A stretch of DNA of 64,000 bases from Prostheceraeus crozeri (Eukaryota > Platyhelminthes > Polycladida > Euryleptidae). Of this stretch, positions 21,287 through 31,641 are shown one piece after another. Position numbers and translations under genes: made by a program. The notes below the pieces were generated by a model. That model did not search any database and had not been told where the DNA came from. It saw nothing but the letters and a program-made list of their open reading frames with translations. The stretch's first letter is position 1. The number at the start of each line of letters is the position of its first letter. The DNA lies in NCBI GenBank assembly GCA_907163375.1, contig CAJQUW010005234.1, positions 346,501 to 410,500 on the forward strand, read 5' to 3'.

Positions 21287-22563
21287 TAACGATTATACTG
21301 AAGAATCACGTCACGATACTTTGTAATTTCAATATTTGAATCGAAGACTGCATAAATTAATACATTGATCGTCTCAGGTAGTGTTCTTTTGAACGTCAAA
21401 TCCAAACGAATATTATGAGGCACGTTCGCTTGACGATAGGGTGCACTAATATCGCTGTCAGCAGTCAAATCAAATGCATAAATAGTATATCCACTCTTAA
21501 ACTCTTTCACAGTGAGTCCGTTGGTGTCATCCGTATTGTAAAAGCCAAAGACATCCATAAAATCAACATAACTGCGCATAAATTGATCCGCAGCAAAATC
21601 TGGTTTGTAGGGTGGACCATGATGACTCACACCATTTACGCGTAAAGCAATTTCACTTAACTGATTGTGTTTAAAGTTGAAAGGATTCTTCTTTATATTA
21701 CCATTAAATGCATCATTTTCAACCATTGCCACCATGAGGAGCTTCGGTGCTTCCGATGGAAAGAGGCCATCTTTCATGAAACTCTTTTGATCTTTCGGAA
21801 TTGTAAAGGTGAGAAGCTTTGTATGCTGAACGGGGTAAATGGCATTTTGGCGGTTAAGACCTTCAGCATGCCCTCTAATGACACTTGGATTCGGTACTAC
21901 TCGACGAATGTAAAGTGCAATATCTTCCACATGAATTCTAAAATTGTCAACTTTAGCAAATGCATTCAGCGCAAATTCAGGCTTATTCAATGTCAGCTTG
22001 AGTCGCATGCTGGTATTACAGAGTAAAAACTTTGACTGTCTAAAGAAGTCTAAATTCAGCGGACCATATAGCTGACATACTTTACTATCTTTAATCATAG
22101 CAGATCGCTTTACAAAGCCACTGTTTGTTTCAGCATCAAATTTTCCTGCTTCATCTCTGTACCATCCCATGGCTTCCATATGACTTTTTTGTGCTGCTGG
22201 ATGAAACTGTGATACATGATTGAAATATGATTTATAGGGATAATCGCTTTGACCACCTTCCACCTGCTGCTCTCCTATCGTTAGAGAAACATCGCGAAGT
22301 AATGTAGTCAATGGTAAATTGTTCAGTCCAACTTTATGTGTATCGTCAATAGCAGTTCCATCTGCTTGCTTAATTCTAAACCTCAAATCAACCATCGCAT
22401 AACTCAAATCTATGTAGTCATCACTACCACCAGGAATAACAAATTCAATGGGGCCAGCATTCTCAGCTGTTCGAGGATGATAATCTACAATACTTGAACT
22501 AAGAATATCTGTCTGTATGGCTTGTTGATCAAACAAACAAAAACCGGAAGTTTTACACTCCAT
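21286..22563 (-). CDS. MCP: Major capsid protein (double jelly-roll type)
   Basis: An intact 425-aa frame in the position and company expected of the Polinton capsid protein, just upstream of the protease. The family forms the trimeric hexon-like shell unit through two jelly-roll domains. The order is a beta-rich N-terminal region with FVIPGGSDDYIDLSYAMV, then a YKSYF.H segment, then a second beta-rich half ending in LDLTFKRTLPETINVLIYA. The identification rests on these patterns and the neighbours; no structure was computed. The ATG overlaps the end of the basic-protein gene by 11 bases. Confidence 0.87.
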   Translation of the reverse strand: MECKTSGFCLFDQQAIQTDILSSSIVDYHPRTAENAGPIEFVIPGGSDDYIDLSYAMVDLRFRIKQADGTAIDDTHKVGLNNLPLTTLLRDVSLTIGEQQVEGGQSDYPYKSYFNHVSQFHPAAQKSHMEAMGWYRDEAGKFDAETNSGFVKRSAMIKDSKVCQLYGPLNLDFFRQSKFLLCNTSMRLKLTLNKPEFALNAFAKVDNFRIHVEDIALYIRRVVPNPSVIRGHAEGLNRQNAIYPVQHTKLLTFTIPKDQKSFMKDGLFPSEAPKLLMVAMVENDAFNGNIKKNPFNFKHNQLSEIALRVNGVSHHGPPYKPDFAADQFMRSYVDFMDVFGFYNTDDTNGLTVKEFKSGYTIYAFDLTADSDISAPYRQANVPHNIRLDLTFKRTLPETINVLIYAVFDSNIEITKYRDVILQYNR

Positions 22564-23020
22564 GATTAGAAGTTATGGCAGCGTCGTCGTTATCGCCTGA
22601 TGAATGATTGGAGCCTCTGCGACGTTTGCGTGAATGCCTTTTGACTGAAGATCGCACCTTACCAGCTCCGCGATGTTTCCTTCTTCCTTTATTCATTCGT
22701 TTAGGCGATTTCTTTCCTTGAGTAACACCAGCAAAGGTCTGCTTCAATGTTTTTAAACCGCGTTCCTTCCCACGATTCAACAAACTGCTCTTAAAACTTC
22801 TACCTCTGGAAAGATCACTAGCAACATCACCAGCAAAGCCAACGGCATTACTTAAAACATTTCGTTTTAAAGATCTTCCGACATTGGATATGAGAGGTGC
22901 TACAACAGATTTCAGTGCACCAAGTATGCTACCTCCACGTTGGCGGCGAGCGCCGCTGTAAATTTGTCCTCCACTACTTACATAGGAGGGTCGTGAATAA
23001 AATGAGGCAGTTGGATTCAT
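22553..23020 (-). CDS. Basic virion core-like protein, 155 aa
   Basis: Small, strongly basic protein. Residues 26-50 form a hydrophobic amphipathic segment beginning RQRGGSILGALKSVVAPLI. The C-terminal third is packed with Lys, Arg and His. This is the make-up of minor core or membrane-active proteins in adenovirus-related elements; the role is inferred from composition and from its place directly upstream of the capsid gene. The gypsy retrotransposon inserted only 24-27 bases upstream of its ATG, cutting its leader from the integrase gene that stood about 41 bases away. Confidence 0.7.
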   Translation of the reverse strand: MNPTASFYSRPSYVSSGGQIYSGARRQRGGSILGALKSVVAPLISNVGRSLKRNVLSNAVGFAGDVASDLSRGRSFKSSLLNRGKERGLKTLKQTFAGVTQGKKSPKRMNKGRRKHRGAGKVRSSVKRHSRKRRRGSNHSSGDNDDAAITSNHGV

Positions 23021-23047
23021 AGCTCAAACCCTAAACATTGTTAGTTA

Positions 23048-23569
23048 TGTTATGACTTATACTTTTATTGAAGGACAAAAACATACGTTCCCCGATGACA
23101 GGGTCCAGTGGTACAAGCAATAACACAAAGCAGCCCTTAAAAGGGCAAGTTAGGCGTTCACAGTTCGTAATGCAGCGACAGTTCGGTACTTGACAGCAGC
23201 AGGCTTGACTGAGACAACGGGAGAGAGAATGAGAGCGCGCCGGTCCTCCAGGGCCAGTTTGTGCGCTGGGCGTGTTGGTGCGTCTTGGCTTGTCGGCGTT
23301 GCCGCTCAATCAGCCACGCTAAGAGAAATACGCCGGTTCTCGTCTCACGATACGCTAGATTTTGGGCGTCGAGCGCTCTTGGCCGGCGTTTTTAAAGTCA
23401 GTTGAGAGGGCAACAATCAATGTCATCACAGTGTCTTTCGTTGCGGCATGGGCAAGGCTCCGCGCGCGGGAGTATGGAGAGGAAACTTCACTTGTCCTTC
23501 GTTGCGGTAGGTAAAAGTGATGACGCAGCAGATAATTGAAAGGAGAGAGAGAAATGAGAATGCGTCACA
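23048..23569 (-). repeat. 3' LTR of the gypsy element
   Basis: 522 bp, TG...CA ends, apparently identical by eye to 29125-29646. On the minus strand it holds a TTTAAAA box and, near its end, AATAAA. A short purine run (GGAGG) precedes it on the element's coding strand, as a polypurine tract. Confidence 0.95.
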
Positions 23570-23811
23570 CCTCCAACGCTCTAAATGAATAAAAATTCAG
23601 CGTGAATTTTTATTCAGAGTCAAATCAGTGATCAGTCACAAAACTTCACTGCAGCAACGGCTCGTAGAGGCTGGGTTTCGAACTTGAGGGTATCGGATTG
23701 CTTGAAGGGATAGCAGATTTGGAATTGATTGGTAGGACATCGAAGGGCTTGAAGGGATCGTAGGTTGTTTGTAGGTTTCTAGGTAGCAGCAGCTTGAGTC
23801 CATGCCTGCCT

Positions 23812-26800
23812 TTAAAGACATGCGCGAGAAAGGCAGTCGGCAACCACATTGTCTCGTCCTCGTATGTGCTTGATGTCGAGGTCAAAGTCTTGAATACTGA
23901 GACTCCATCTTAGGATCCGCATATTCCTATCCTTCATTTTGTCCATAAACACAATTGGGTTATGATCGGTAAGAACGACAGTCCGAAACGCAGCAGTACT
24001 CAAGTATACAGAAAAGTGTTTTAGCGCTGAGATCAAGCCATATGCTTCCTTTTCTATAGTTGAATAACGTTTTTGGTGCCTATCAAATTTTTTTGAAAAG
24101 TAGGACACTGGGTGATCAACCTCGTTATAATTCTGTGATAAGATGGCTCCAACTCCTAAATCACTTGCATCTACAGTAAGGATAAACGGTTTTTTCATAT
24201 CAGGAGACTTTAATACAGGAGGAGACGTTAATAACATCTTAATATTCTGGAATGATTTTTCGCATTCGTCAGTCCATAGAAATTCAACCTTAGCACTGGT
24301 TAGGTTAGTAAGTGGCGAAGCAACTTGAGAAAAATTTCTACAAAATCGTCTGTAGAATCCAGCCATGCCTAAGAAACACCTTAACTCTCGTTTAGTAGTA
24401 GGACGAGTGAAGTTACAGATTGACTCAACTTTTGATTCAATAGGTTTAACTGAACCATATCCTACTTCGTGACCGAGGTATTGAACTAATGCTTTTCCAA
24501 ACTCACACTTTTTCAAGTTGATAGTAAGGTTGGCGGAATTTAGTCTAATCATCAAATTTTCGATTTGATTAACATGATTGTCCCATGAGGAACTGAAAAT
24601 GACTAAATCATCAAGGTAAGCAGCACAACCTTCTAAGCCGTTAATAATTTGGCTAACAAGACGTTGGAAAGTAGCAGCTGAATTTCGCATTCCAAAGGCC
24701 ATTACTCGGTATTGCCAAAGACCATCAGGAGTGGCAAAGGCTGAACAACGCTTGGCTCTATCGGTTAACGGTACTTGCCAAAAACCTTTCATTAAATCAA
24801 GTTTTGAAATATATTGAGCATTACCGATCATGTCAATACAGTCGTCTATTCTAGCCATAGGGAAGTTATCAGGTACAGTCAGAGCATTTAGTTTACGGTA
24901 GTCGGTACAGTAGCGACTCGAACCATCACTCTTGGGCACAAGTATACAGGGTGAAGACCACTCACTTGTACTCGGCTCAATGATATCGTTTTCAATCATA
25001 TACTGGATCTCTTGTTTCATTAATTTCATTTTCTCGAAATTTACTCTGTAAGGATGCTGTCGTATAGGTTTCGCGTTGTTAGTCTCGACATCATGCATTA
25101 TCAGATTCGTGACTTTAGGGCTGTTACTAAATAAGTCTTTGTATTTTTCTATCAATGAAATGATATCACATTTTTTATTATCTTCAAGATGGGAGAGATA
25201 ATTATCTAAGTCGCTCAGAATGATAGAATTATCTAATTTCAGTGGAGGAATTATGTCAGTAAAATCCTCTTTGTCATATTGAGGTATATCAGTTATCTCG
25301 CTTTTGGCAAGGACTTGTACTGGTTTTGGTTCACTTTCCAAATCTCTTTCGTGATACTTTTTTAACATATTGATGTGACAGACACGAGATTTCTTTTTGC
25401 GATCGGGAGTTTCTACGACGTAATCGAGATTGCTCAATTTCTGTTTTATAAGGCAAGGGCCATAATATCGCGCTTGTAATGGGTCTCCTTGAATTGGCAA
25501 ATAAACCAATACTTTGTCTCCCGGAGAAAAACGTCTTTCGGAAGAACTTTTGTCGTATCTGAATTTCATTTTCTTTTGTGATTCAGCAAGATTTTTACGC
25601 GCTAAGTCTCGGACTTCGTGAAGTCGTTTCCTAAAATCGGAAACGTATTCAAGTAAACTGCTTGATTCAGCATAGTCAGTTTTTAGCCATGTTTCTTTAA
25701 GCATTTTCAATGGACCACGAACTTCGTGACCAAATACTAAATCAAAAGGACTGAATCCTAAAGATTCCTGGACAGTCTCTCGAGCAGCAAAAAGCACTAA
25801 AGGAACACCCTGACTCCAATTTCGGTCATTTTCATGGCAATATGTTCTTAGCATATTCTTTAGGGTTTGGTGAAATCGTTCGAGAGCTCCTTGAGACTGA
25901 GGGTGATACGCACTAGAAACAGAATGAGTTATATTAAGCTCATATAAGACTTGCTTAAAGACTTTCGAAGTAAAATTACTTCCTTGATCGCTTTGTACGG
26001 TTCTTGGTAAACCAAATAATGAGAAAAATTTGATCAAAGCGTCTATCACTGTCCTAGCAGTAATGTTTCTCAGTGGAATAGCTTCTGAGAAGCGTGTCGC
26101 AGAGCACATAATAGTGAGCAAGTATTGAAAACCGCGTTTACATTTTGGCAGAGGCCCTACACAGTCAATAATAACGCGACTAAACGGCTCATCAAAGGCC
26201 GGAATGGGTTGGAGAGGTGCTTTATCGGGTTTTGCGTTTGGTTTGCCAACAATTTGACAGGTATCGCAACTTTTGCAATAATTAGAAACGTCTGACATAA
26301 TCCCTGGCCAAAAGAAGTGTTTCATTATTCGAAATCTTGTTTTTCTGACACCTAAATGTCCAGCCATGGGATGATCATGTGCCAAACTGATAATTTCTTT
26401 GCGATATGGAGTAGGTACGACAATTTGATTAATTACTTTCCAGTCCTCATCAGCAGGTGCATCAATAGGACGCCACTTGCGCACCAAAACGTCATCTTTT
26501 AGATAATAACTTGGAACTTTCTCTGTGTCTGCAGTTTCAGCTAGATTGAATAACTTCTGTAAACTGTTATCGGACTTTTGATCCTTGACTAGAGTCTCGC
26601 GATCTAGTTTTAGGTTTACGGAATCATTTTCAAGAACTGGACACCTTTTAGTTCCTTTGACATCGGTGTCAAATAAAAACGTTTCACTGAGATCAATTTG
26701 GTCATTATTGTTTACCATTTCTTTTGCCTTAGATCTAGTGACAGCGCAAGCTGGGAATAAATTATCGTCATTTACTGTAACATCTACAGGTCTGTCTGTC

Positions 26801-27046
26801 ATAATTGGCGTAAACACACTAGCTCCCATGAGATCATTACCGAGTAACAAATGAATTCCCTGAATAGGTAACTCATTGATAACACCGACTTTTATCGGTC
26901 CATTGATAAGATCAGATTTCACGTGCAGTTTGTGCAGAGGCACTGAAACGCGCCCCGTAACACCTTTTATGGGAACTGTTGACTGAAGGAAAGTATTATC
27001 GGACACAGGAACAACTCCTTCAACAAGTAATGACTGATAGCAGGCT
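23812..27046 (-). CDS. pol: gypsy pol: protease, integrase, RT, RNase H
   Basis: Residues here are numbered from the GTG at 27006, but the frame is open upstream and contains the retropepsin-like WRDSACYQSLL motif just before. The domains run as follows. Rest of the protease (LPIQGIHLLLGNDLMG, 46-61). Integrase (about 205-550) with an HHCC-type finger (H212/H217, C247/C250), D281, D340 and E376, then a GPY/F-like tail. Reverse transcriptase (about 640-815) with AYLDDLV (YLDD 797-800). RNase H to the end, with LTVDASDLG, STIEKEA and LTDHN. The frame has no stops over 1,064 codons. Integrase placed before RT is the notable feature. The start is uncertain because a LINE fragment interrupts the gag-protease junction. 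Confidence 0.93.
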
Positions 27047-27059
27047 GAGTCTCGCCATA

Positions 27060-27814
27060 TCTTTATGGGAATTGCTGTAATTATATATAATTCTATATTT
27101 CAGTAAGAGTGTCAGTAAAGGTACAGTAAGTAATACATGCAAATCATCAGTAGTATAAGACACGTGTTAAAGACCATTACGAAAAGTCAATTAAGAGTCA
27201 AAAATATTTAGAACACCTAACAATCAATTTTTCTAAAGTCGGCTTCCCGACAGACAAATTCGATATCAACATTTTGTGAATCGTCGTTGAAATAGAGTGA
27301 CCTAGATCCACGTAAGCATAAAAGACAAGAACGTAACAGATGAAAGGACAGTCTAGTCCTCACCCAGCTGATGGTCTTGCTGTACTCGACATTCCTTTTT
27401 TCAGATAATTTTTCGGATAGTCTTTTGTAGAATGCGCGACATTCTTTTGCCATACCACCGGTACATGAAAAGACCAACGGAGTAAAAGAGCCTTGATCTA
27501 CTAAGCATATTCTTTCGTTGTATGATCGCTTCTTTGATTCTTCATGCTGCCGATGAGCAGAGGAAAGTTCGAAATCAAGGTTAGTCTTGGCTAGCGGGTT
27601 GAACACCCTTACGTCGAAATATGCCATTTGCCCCTCGATCCAGACACCCCTGGCTGCTATGTCAACACGAGCTTCATCGGTAATAACAGTGCTTTTCGGG
27701 AATGATTCTCCTGATAGTGGAGTTAAGCAAGGCTCTACCCTGGAGCACTTGTAGCATTCACTTAACAACCCAGCAGTGAAGTCCCTGATCTCATTATGTC
27801 TCTTTATGGGAATT
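27060..27814 (-). mobile_element. LINE 3' fragment inserted in the gypsy protease region
   Basis: A 727-bp insertion (27074-27800) is bounded by a perfect 14-bp repeat TCTTTATGGGAATT (27060-27073 and 27801-27814). A duplication of that length fits target-primed LINE insertion. It holds a minus-strand frame (27768-27217) opening at RHNEIRDF just upstream and running through VDIAARGVW.EGQ.AYFDVRVF and SFTPLVFS..GG to LSFHLLRSCLLCLRGSRS. I recognise this as the C-terminal, PD-(D/E)XK-like region found at the end of many non-LTR polyproteins. It separates gag from protease, so this retrotransposon copy should not make a normal gag-pol. Confidence 0.75.
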
Positions 27815-27826
27815 TGACTATTTGTG

Positions 27827-28915
27827 TCAATACCTATGGAACCAAACTTGTTTACTGGAAGATCTTTCTTCCTTACGTTTGAGAACCCAACAGTCAGTCA
27901 CACGGTGACCTCTCTTTTTGCAATATTTGCATTCTATTGCCTTTCCTGTCAGTTTCTTTATATCACTCACAACAGGTGGTGATGTAATAATTTCGTGTTC
28001 CCCTTTATTGAAAATTTTCTGGGGCTTCTGGTCTGCCAATTTGTGAGTCAAATCATACTGATCTGCCGCTCTTGCGGCATCTTGCAGACTAGTTAAATTT
28101 CTCTCATTGAGATACGCTCTGATGTTGGTTCCAGTACAATTTTTGAACTGCTCTATAAGGATAATCTGTCTTAAAGAATCAAATGTTTGAACATTTGCTG
28201 AAGAGCACCATTTATCAAAAAGAATTTCTTGCTCTTTTGCGAAATCGAGATAACTACTTCCTACATCTTTTCTTTTGTTTCTGAATTTTTGACGATAGGC
28301 TTCAGGAACCTTTTCGTAAGCTTGTAGTATCTCTAATTTTACGACATCATAATCCTTAGCGCTGAAATCTGACAACGCAACGTAGACTTTTTGAGCCTTT
28401 CCAGTGAGAGCTGTCTGTAGCAATAAGGGCCATTTTTCTTTTGGCCATTTTGAAGCAATAGCTACACGTTCAAAATTTTGGAAAAATATTTCAACGTCAT
28501 TTTCGTTAAATTTAGGAACCAATCGAATTTGGGTAGCCAAATCTACATCAGAATTTTTAGAAGCGTATGCGTGTTCGAGTCTCAGTTTTTCCAATGTTAA
28601 TTGCTGCTGCATTTTCATTTCCTCAAGTTTCAATTTAAACTCTTGCTCAATACGAATTTTTTCAAGTTCAAGAATATGCCTTTCATTTTTGCTTTGATCG
28701 GAATCGTTAGTAGTGCTACTGTTTTCTGAATTTGTTTCGCCAAGATTGAAATGAGTCATTAAAGCGTTAATAATCATGTCTTTGCGCATCGATAAGGTTA
28801 CTTCAATGTCAAAATGTTTACTAACTTCAATTAATCGAGCCTTAGTACAAGACCTAATCTGATCGACAGTAGGATTTTCTTGAATTTGTTTGATTAACTC
28901 TTCAACAGAATCCAT
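27827..28915 (-). CDS. gag: gypsy gag, 362 aa
   Basis: Structural protein of the retrotransposon. It has an N-terminal helical region, a Lys/Glu coiled coil (about residues 75-115), a capsid-like region with a SCAN-like helix set (about 205-290), and one CCHC zinc knuckle CKYCKKRGHRVTDC near the C-terminus. The frame is intact. The start is the first ATG after the 5' LTR and primer-binding site. Confidence 0.9.
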   Translation of the reverse strand: MDSVEELIKQIQENPTVDQIRSCTKARLIEVSKHFDIEVTLSMRKDMIINALMTHFNLGETNSENSSTTNDSDQSKNERHILELEKIRIEQEFKLKLEEMKMQQQLTLEKLRLEHAYASKNSDVDLATQIRLVPKFNENDVEIFFQNFERVAIASKWPKEKWPLLLQTALTGKAQKVYVALSDFSAKDYDVVKLEILQAYEKVPEAYRQKFRNKRKDVGSSYLDFAKEQEILFDKWCSSANVQTFDSLRQIILIEQFKNCTGTNIRAYLNERNLTSLQDAARAADQYDLTHKLADQKPQKIFNKGEHEIITSPPVVSDIKKLTGKAIECKYCKKRGHRVTDCWVLKRKEERSSSKQVWFHRY

Positions 28916-29102
28916 TTTTAAGGATGTTAGTAAAAATACACTTAGAAGCGAGAGTAATTTCTTAAGTTACAAACTTGACGCAACTGACGAATGATATAAA
29001 CTTAAAATACTAATAGTATTTAATAATAACTCTAACTCAGAAACAATATGACTGAAAACTTGCGCTTACTCAAACACTACCACGCTCAGGACTATCGATC
29101 CT

Positions 29103-29122
29103 ATCCCGGCTGAGCCCCCAAT
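29103..29122 (-). promoter_or_regulatory. Primer-binding site of the gypsy element
   Basis: On the minus strand, four bases after the 5' LTR, the sequence is TGGGGGCTCAGCCGGGAT. It is close to the tRNA-Pro-type primer site of murine retroviruses, differing at two central bases, so tRNA-Pro is the best guess. Confidence 0.6.
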
Positions 29123-29124
29123 TA

Positions 29125-29646
29125 TGTTATGACTTATACTTTTATTGAAGGACAAAAACATACGTTCCCCGATGACAGGGTCCAGTGGTACAAGCAATAA
29201 CACAAAGCAGCCCTTAAAAGGGCAAGTTAGGCGTTCACAGTTCGTAATGCAGCGACAGTTCGGTACTTGACAGCAGCAGGCTTGACTGAGACAACGGGAG
29301 AGAGAATGAGAGCGCGCCGGTCCTCCAGGGCCAGTTTGTGCGCTGGGCGTGTTGGTGCGTCTTGGCTTGTCGGCGTTGCCGCTCAATCAGCCACGCTAAG
29401 AGAAATACGCCGGTTCTCGTCTCACGATACGCTAGATTTTGGGCGTCGAGCGCTCTTGGCCGGCGTTTTTAAAGTCAGTTGAGAGGGCAACAATCAATGT
29501 CATCACAGTGTCTTTCGTTGCGGCATGGGCAAGGCTCCGCGCGCGGGAGTATGGAGAGGAAACTTCACTTGTCCTTCGTTGCGGTAGGTAAAAGTGATGA
29601 CGCAGCAGATAATTGAAAGGAGAGAGAGAAATGAGAATGCGTCACA
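29125..29646 (-). repeat. 5' LTR of the gypsy element
   Basis: 522 bp, TG...CA, matching 23048-23569 along its length. Frames inside it on either strand are duplicated along with the LTR and are not genes. Confidence 0.95.
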
Positions 29647-29664
29647 GTTACAACTTTGCATGAA

Positions 29665-30885
29665 TCACTGTCGATCACTTAGATGAAAGATGTCAGCACG
29701 ACGCATCCAAGAGTTCATACTTGAAGGATAACCAGTCCATTTAACAAGACACCATTCTTCACCTTGTCGTTTTTTACATCGAATGATTTTCTCTACCAAA
29801 TATGTTTCACTTTCAGTGACTACCTCAATCTCATCGCGGTAAAAGCTACCCTCAATTTCTTCATTATCGTAATCTTTCAACTTGTAGGTGGTGGGAGAGT
29901 CTTTTTGATCAATCCTTGATACTGTAAATACCTCCTCTGTCCAATTCGGAAGGTTCCCTTTAGCAAAAACACTCTTCACTTTTGAGATACGAACTTTATC
30001 ACCAATTTTCACATCACTTTTCACATGAGTGCGTTTACGTTGGAATGATTCGCGCACTTTATCTACATTGTCAGCATTTACATCTACTGGTCTGAGTCCA
30101 ATAGAACGATGGATAGAGTGATTGTAGGCATGGAGTGTATCTTGTAGAACCTTTGTCCAATTTTGTGTCAAGTTGGCAGTAAAATGTCGCCACAAGCAAT
30201 TTTTTAATGTTCGATTAAAACGTTCAACGAGTGCAGCTTTATAAGCACTCTTTACACTAAACAACTCAATGTCATGCCTCTCAAATAATCTTCTCACATG
30301 CTGATTTTCAAACTCTTTTCCTTGATCACTCTGAATTCTTTTTGGAATGCGACCTTCTCGAAAAATTGTTTGGAATGCTTTTGCTACTCCTTTCCCTTCT
30401 TTAGTTTTTAAAGGTTCAGCCCACGCATAACACGAGAAAATATCAATGACGGTTAAAATAAAATTATTGCCCGAGTTATGTTTTGAAATGGAGGCAACAT
30501 CACACAAATCTGCTTGCCACTGTTCATCGATGTCATGAACAATATAATGGCGGGTGCGGTACTTCTTTTTCGCTTGTTTGTGGAGTGTATAGGTAGCCTG
30601 ACCCCTTAACCATCGTTTCACTTGTGATTGTGGAAGACCACTCGCTTTTGATAATTTCTTCATAGATGCAAATCCTGCCAGATGTTTTACATCATAATAG
30701 ATTGACTTCAAACGTTCAGTCGATGACGACTGACTCTTTTTCCTCCTTCTCATCTTTTTGTTTTCTTGCCTTTCTACATTTACAACAACTGCAGCATTTA
30801 GCTTTAGCGGTTTTGCGATCGTGTTCACATTGCTTAGGGGTTTCATTGTGAGAGCTGGCGCAGCAAGTGGAAGTGACAACGACAT
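29665..30885 (-). CDS. INT: Polinton integrase with C-terminal chromodomain
   Basis: Retroviral-type integrase that inserts the element. The 406-aa frame is intact. The N-terminal region has WLRGQATYTLHK, typical of Polinton integrases, before the core. Catalytic residues are D126 (WQADLCDV), D187 (QSDQGKEF) and E221 (VERFNRTLK). An SH3-like region follows (KIGDKVRISK), then a chromodomain (about 362-400: YLVEKIIRC, VKWTGYPSSMNSW) that may steer insertion to modified histones. The true start may be M45 (30753), because the first 44 residues overlap another frame. No HHCC finger is visible. The downstream neighbour was the core protein until the gypsy insertion. Confidence 0.95.
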   Translation of the reverse strand: MSLSLPLAAPALTMKPLSNVNTIAKPLKLNAAVVVNVERQENKKMRRRKKSQSSSTERLKSIYYDVKHLAGFASMKKLSKASGLPQSQVKRWLRGQATYTLHKQAKKKYRTRHYIVHDIDEQWQADLCDVASISKHNSGNNFILTVIDIFSCYAWAEPLKTKEGKGVAKAFQTIFREGRIPKRIQSDQGKEFENQHVRRLFERHDIELFSVKSAYKAALVERFNRTLKNCLWRHFTANLTQNWTKVLQDTLHAYNHSIHRSIGLRPVDVNADNVDKVRESFQRKRTHVKSDVKIGDKVRISKVKSVFAKGNLPNWTEEVFTVSRIDQKDSPTTYKLKDYDNEEIEGSFYRDEIEVVTESETYLVEKIIRCKKRQGEEWCLVKWTGYPSSMNSWMRRADIFHLSDRQ

Positions 30886-30985
30886 TCACCTCTGGCGGCT
30901 CATTACATGGCAAGCAACACATCTGCTTCATAGTAATAGTCTGAGAACATTTATTTCTTCGGAGGAGCTGTTTTACGTTTTCCAT
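30716..30985 (-). CDS. Cys-rich 89-aa frame overlapping the integrase start
   Basis: Twelve Cys in 89 residues, with CC pairs at 23-24, 41-42, 64-65 and 67-68, and a Lys/Glu-rich tail. It overlaps the integrase frame by up to 170 bases in another frame, with an ATG upstream of the integrase ATG and on the same transcript. The dense, paired Cys suggest a small metal-binding or disulfide-rich protein. It may be a real gene with the integrase starting internally, or a chance frame. Confidence 0.45.
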   Translation of the reverse strand: MENVKQLLRRNKCSQTITMKQMCCLPCNEPPEVNVVVTSTCCASSHNETPKQCEHDRKTAKAKCCSCCKCRKARKQKDEKEEKESVVID

Positions 30986-31038
30986 TTACTGGTTTTAGTG
31001 GTGGCGTAGATCTACGTCCAGTTCTTCCTCTTGTTTGC

Positions 31039-31626
31039 TTAGTGAGTGTGGGAGGGGGATGTAGCAGGTGACGTCTTAAACCAATTTGTTGGCATTTTCA
31101 TCGTCTGAAGCATTAGAGCAGTAGCCACTGTTGAATCAAGTTCTTTCAATGTCTCATTATTCAAAGCAATTTTTGGCACATTATGCTTTTTCAATAGTTT
31201 AAGAAAGTATGTCCAACCAGGTGGAACATAGCCCTGACGGCGCTTTCTACGTGTCGCATACTGAATCAAGTCTTCATAACGTGAAGCATCAATCACTTTA
31301 TTTTCATCTGTAATGATTTCTTCTCTATCATTTACATTGAGATGGGGTTCAATACTGTTGAAAAGAGATATGGCATGTGCGCGAGATGCTAAAGGTGTAG
31401 CAGTCGATACAGAGTCACGCATCTTATTCTTCAAATTTTTCAATTGCTCAACAGTTTCCGATTGTAATAATACAGCACGATGTGGATCTTTGTTGTGAAC
31501 ATTTTGCTGATAATCTATTTCTTTCCTATACATTTGATTTGGAAGAGGTTGCTTTACTTGCTGCATGGCAGTCAATTGTACATATTCATCCTGAGGAATA
31601 ACAATCATGCGAGAATAAGAACTCAT
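31039..31626 (-). CDS. Polinton protein of unknown function, 195 aa
   Basis: Intact frame heading the minus-strand group that continues with the Cys-rich frame, integrase, core, capsid and protease. Visible features are an N-terminal VIPQDEYVQL segment, charged helices, RRKRRQG and PPGWTYFLKLLKKHNVP. The last resembles a block I associate with Polintons, without known function. Its ATG is only 15 bases from the ATG of the divergent gene at 31642, so neither can have an ordinary upstream promoter between them. Confidence 0.6.
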   Translation of the reverse strand: MSSYSRMIVIPQDEYVQLTAMQQVKQPLPNQMYRKEIDYQQNVHNKDPHRAVLLQSETVEQLKNLKNKMRDSVSTATPLASRAHAISLFNSIEPHLNVNDREEIITDENKVIDASRYEDLIQYATRRKRRQGYVPPGWTYFLKLLKKHNVPKIALNNETLKELDSTVATALMLQTMKMPTNWFKTSPATSPSHTH

Positions 31627-31641
31627 AGTTTGTAGATAATC

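Larger units (their letters stand above)
23048..29646 (-). mobile_element. Ty3/gypsy retrotransposon with integrase before RT (Gmr1-like)
   Basis: Two 522-bp LTRs, a 4-bp duplication GTTA (23044-23047 and 29647-29650), a primer-binding site, gag and pol, all on the minus strand. By eye the LTRs are identical, so the insertion is recent. The order in pol is protease, integrase, reverse transcriptase, RNase H. That order defines the Gmr1-like group described first from deuterostomes; ordinary gypsy elements have integrase last. It inserted between the integrase and core-protein genes of the Polinton. Confidence 0.95.

Noticed and set aside
23190-23405. Frames within the LTR (also 29267-29482, and 23031-23309 and 29066-29386 minus)
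   Set aside because: They are duplicated along with the LTR and have no coding signature.
29101-29124. A tRNA gene next to the gypsy LTR
   Set aside because: Only an 18-base tRNA 3'-end complement is present, as expected of a primer-binding site; there is no cloverleaf.
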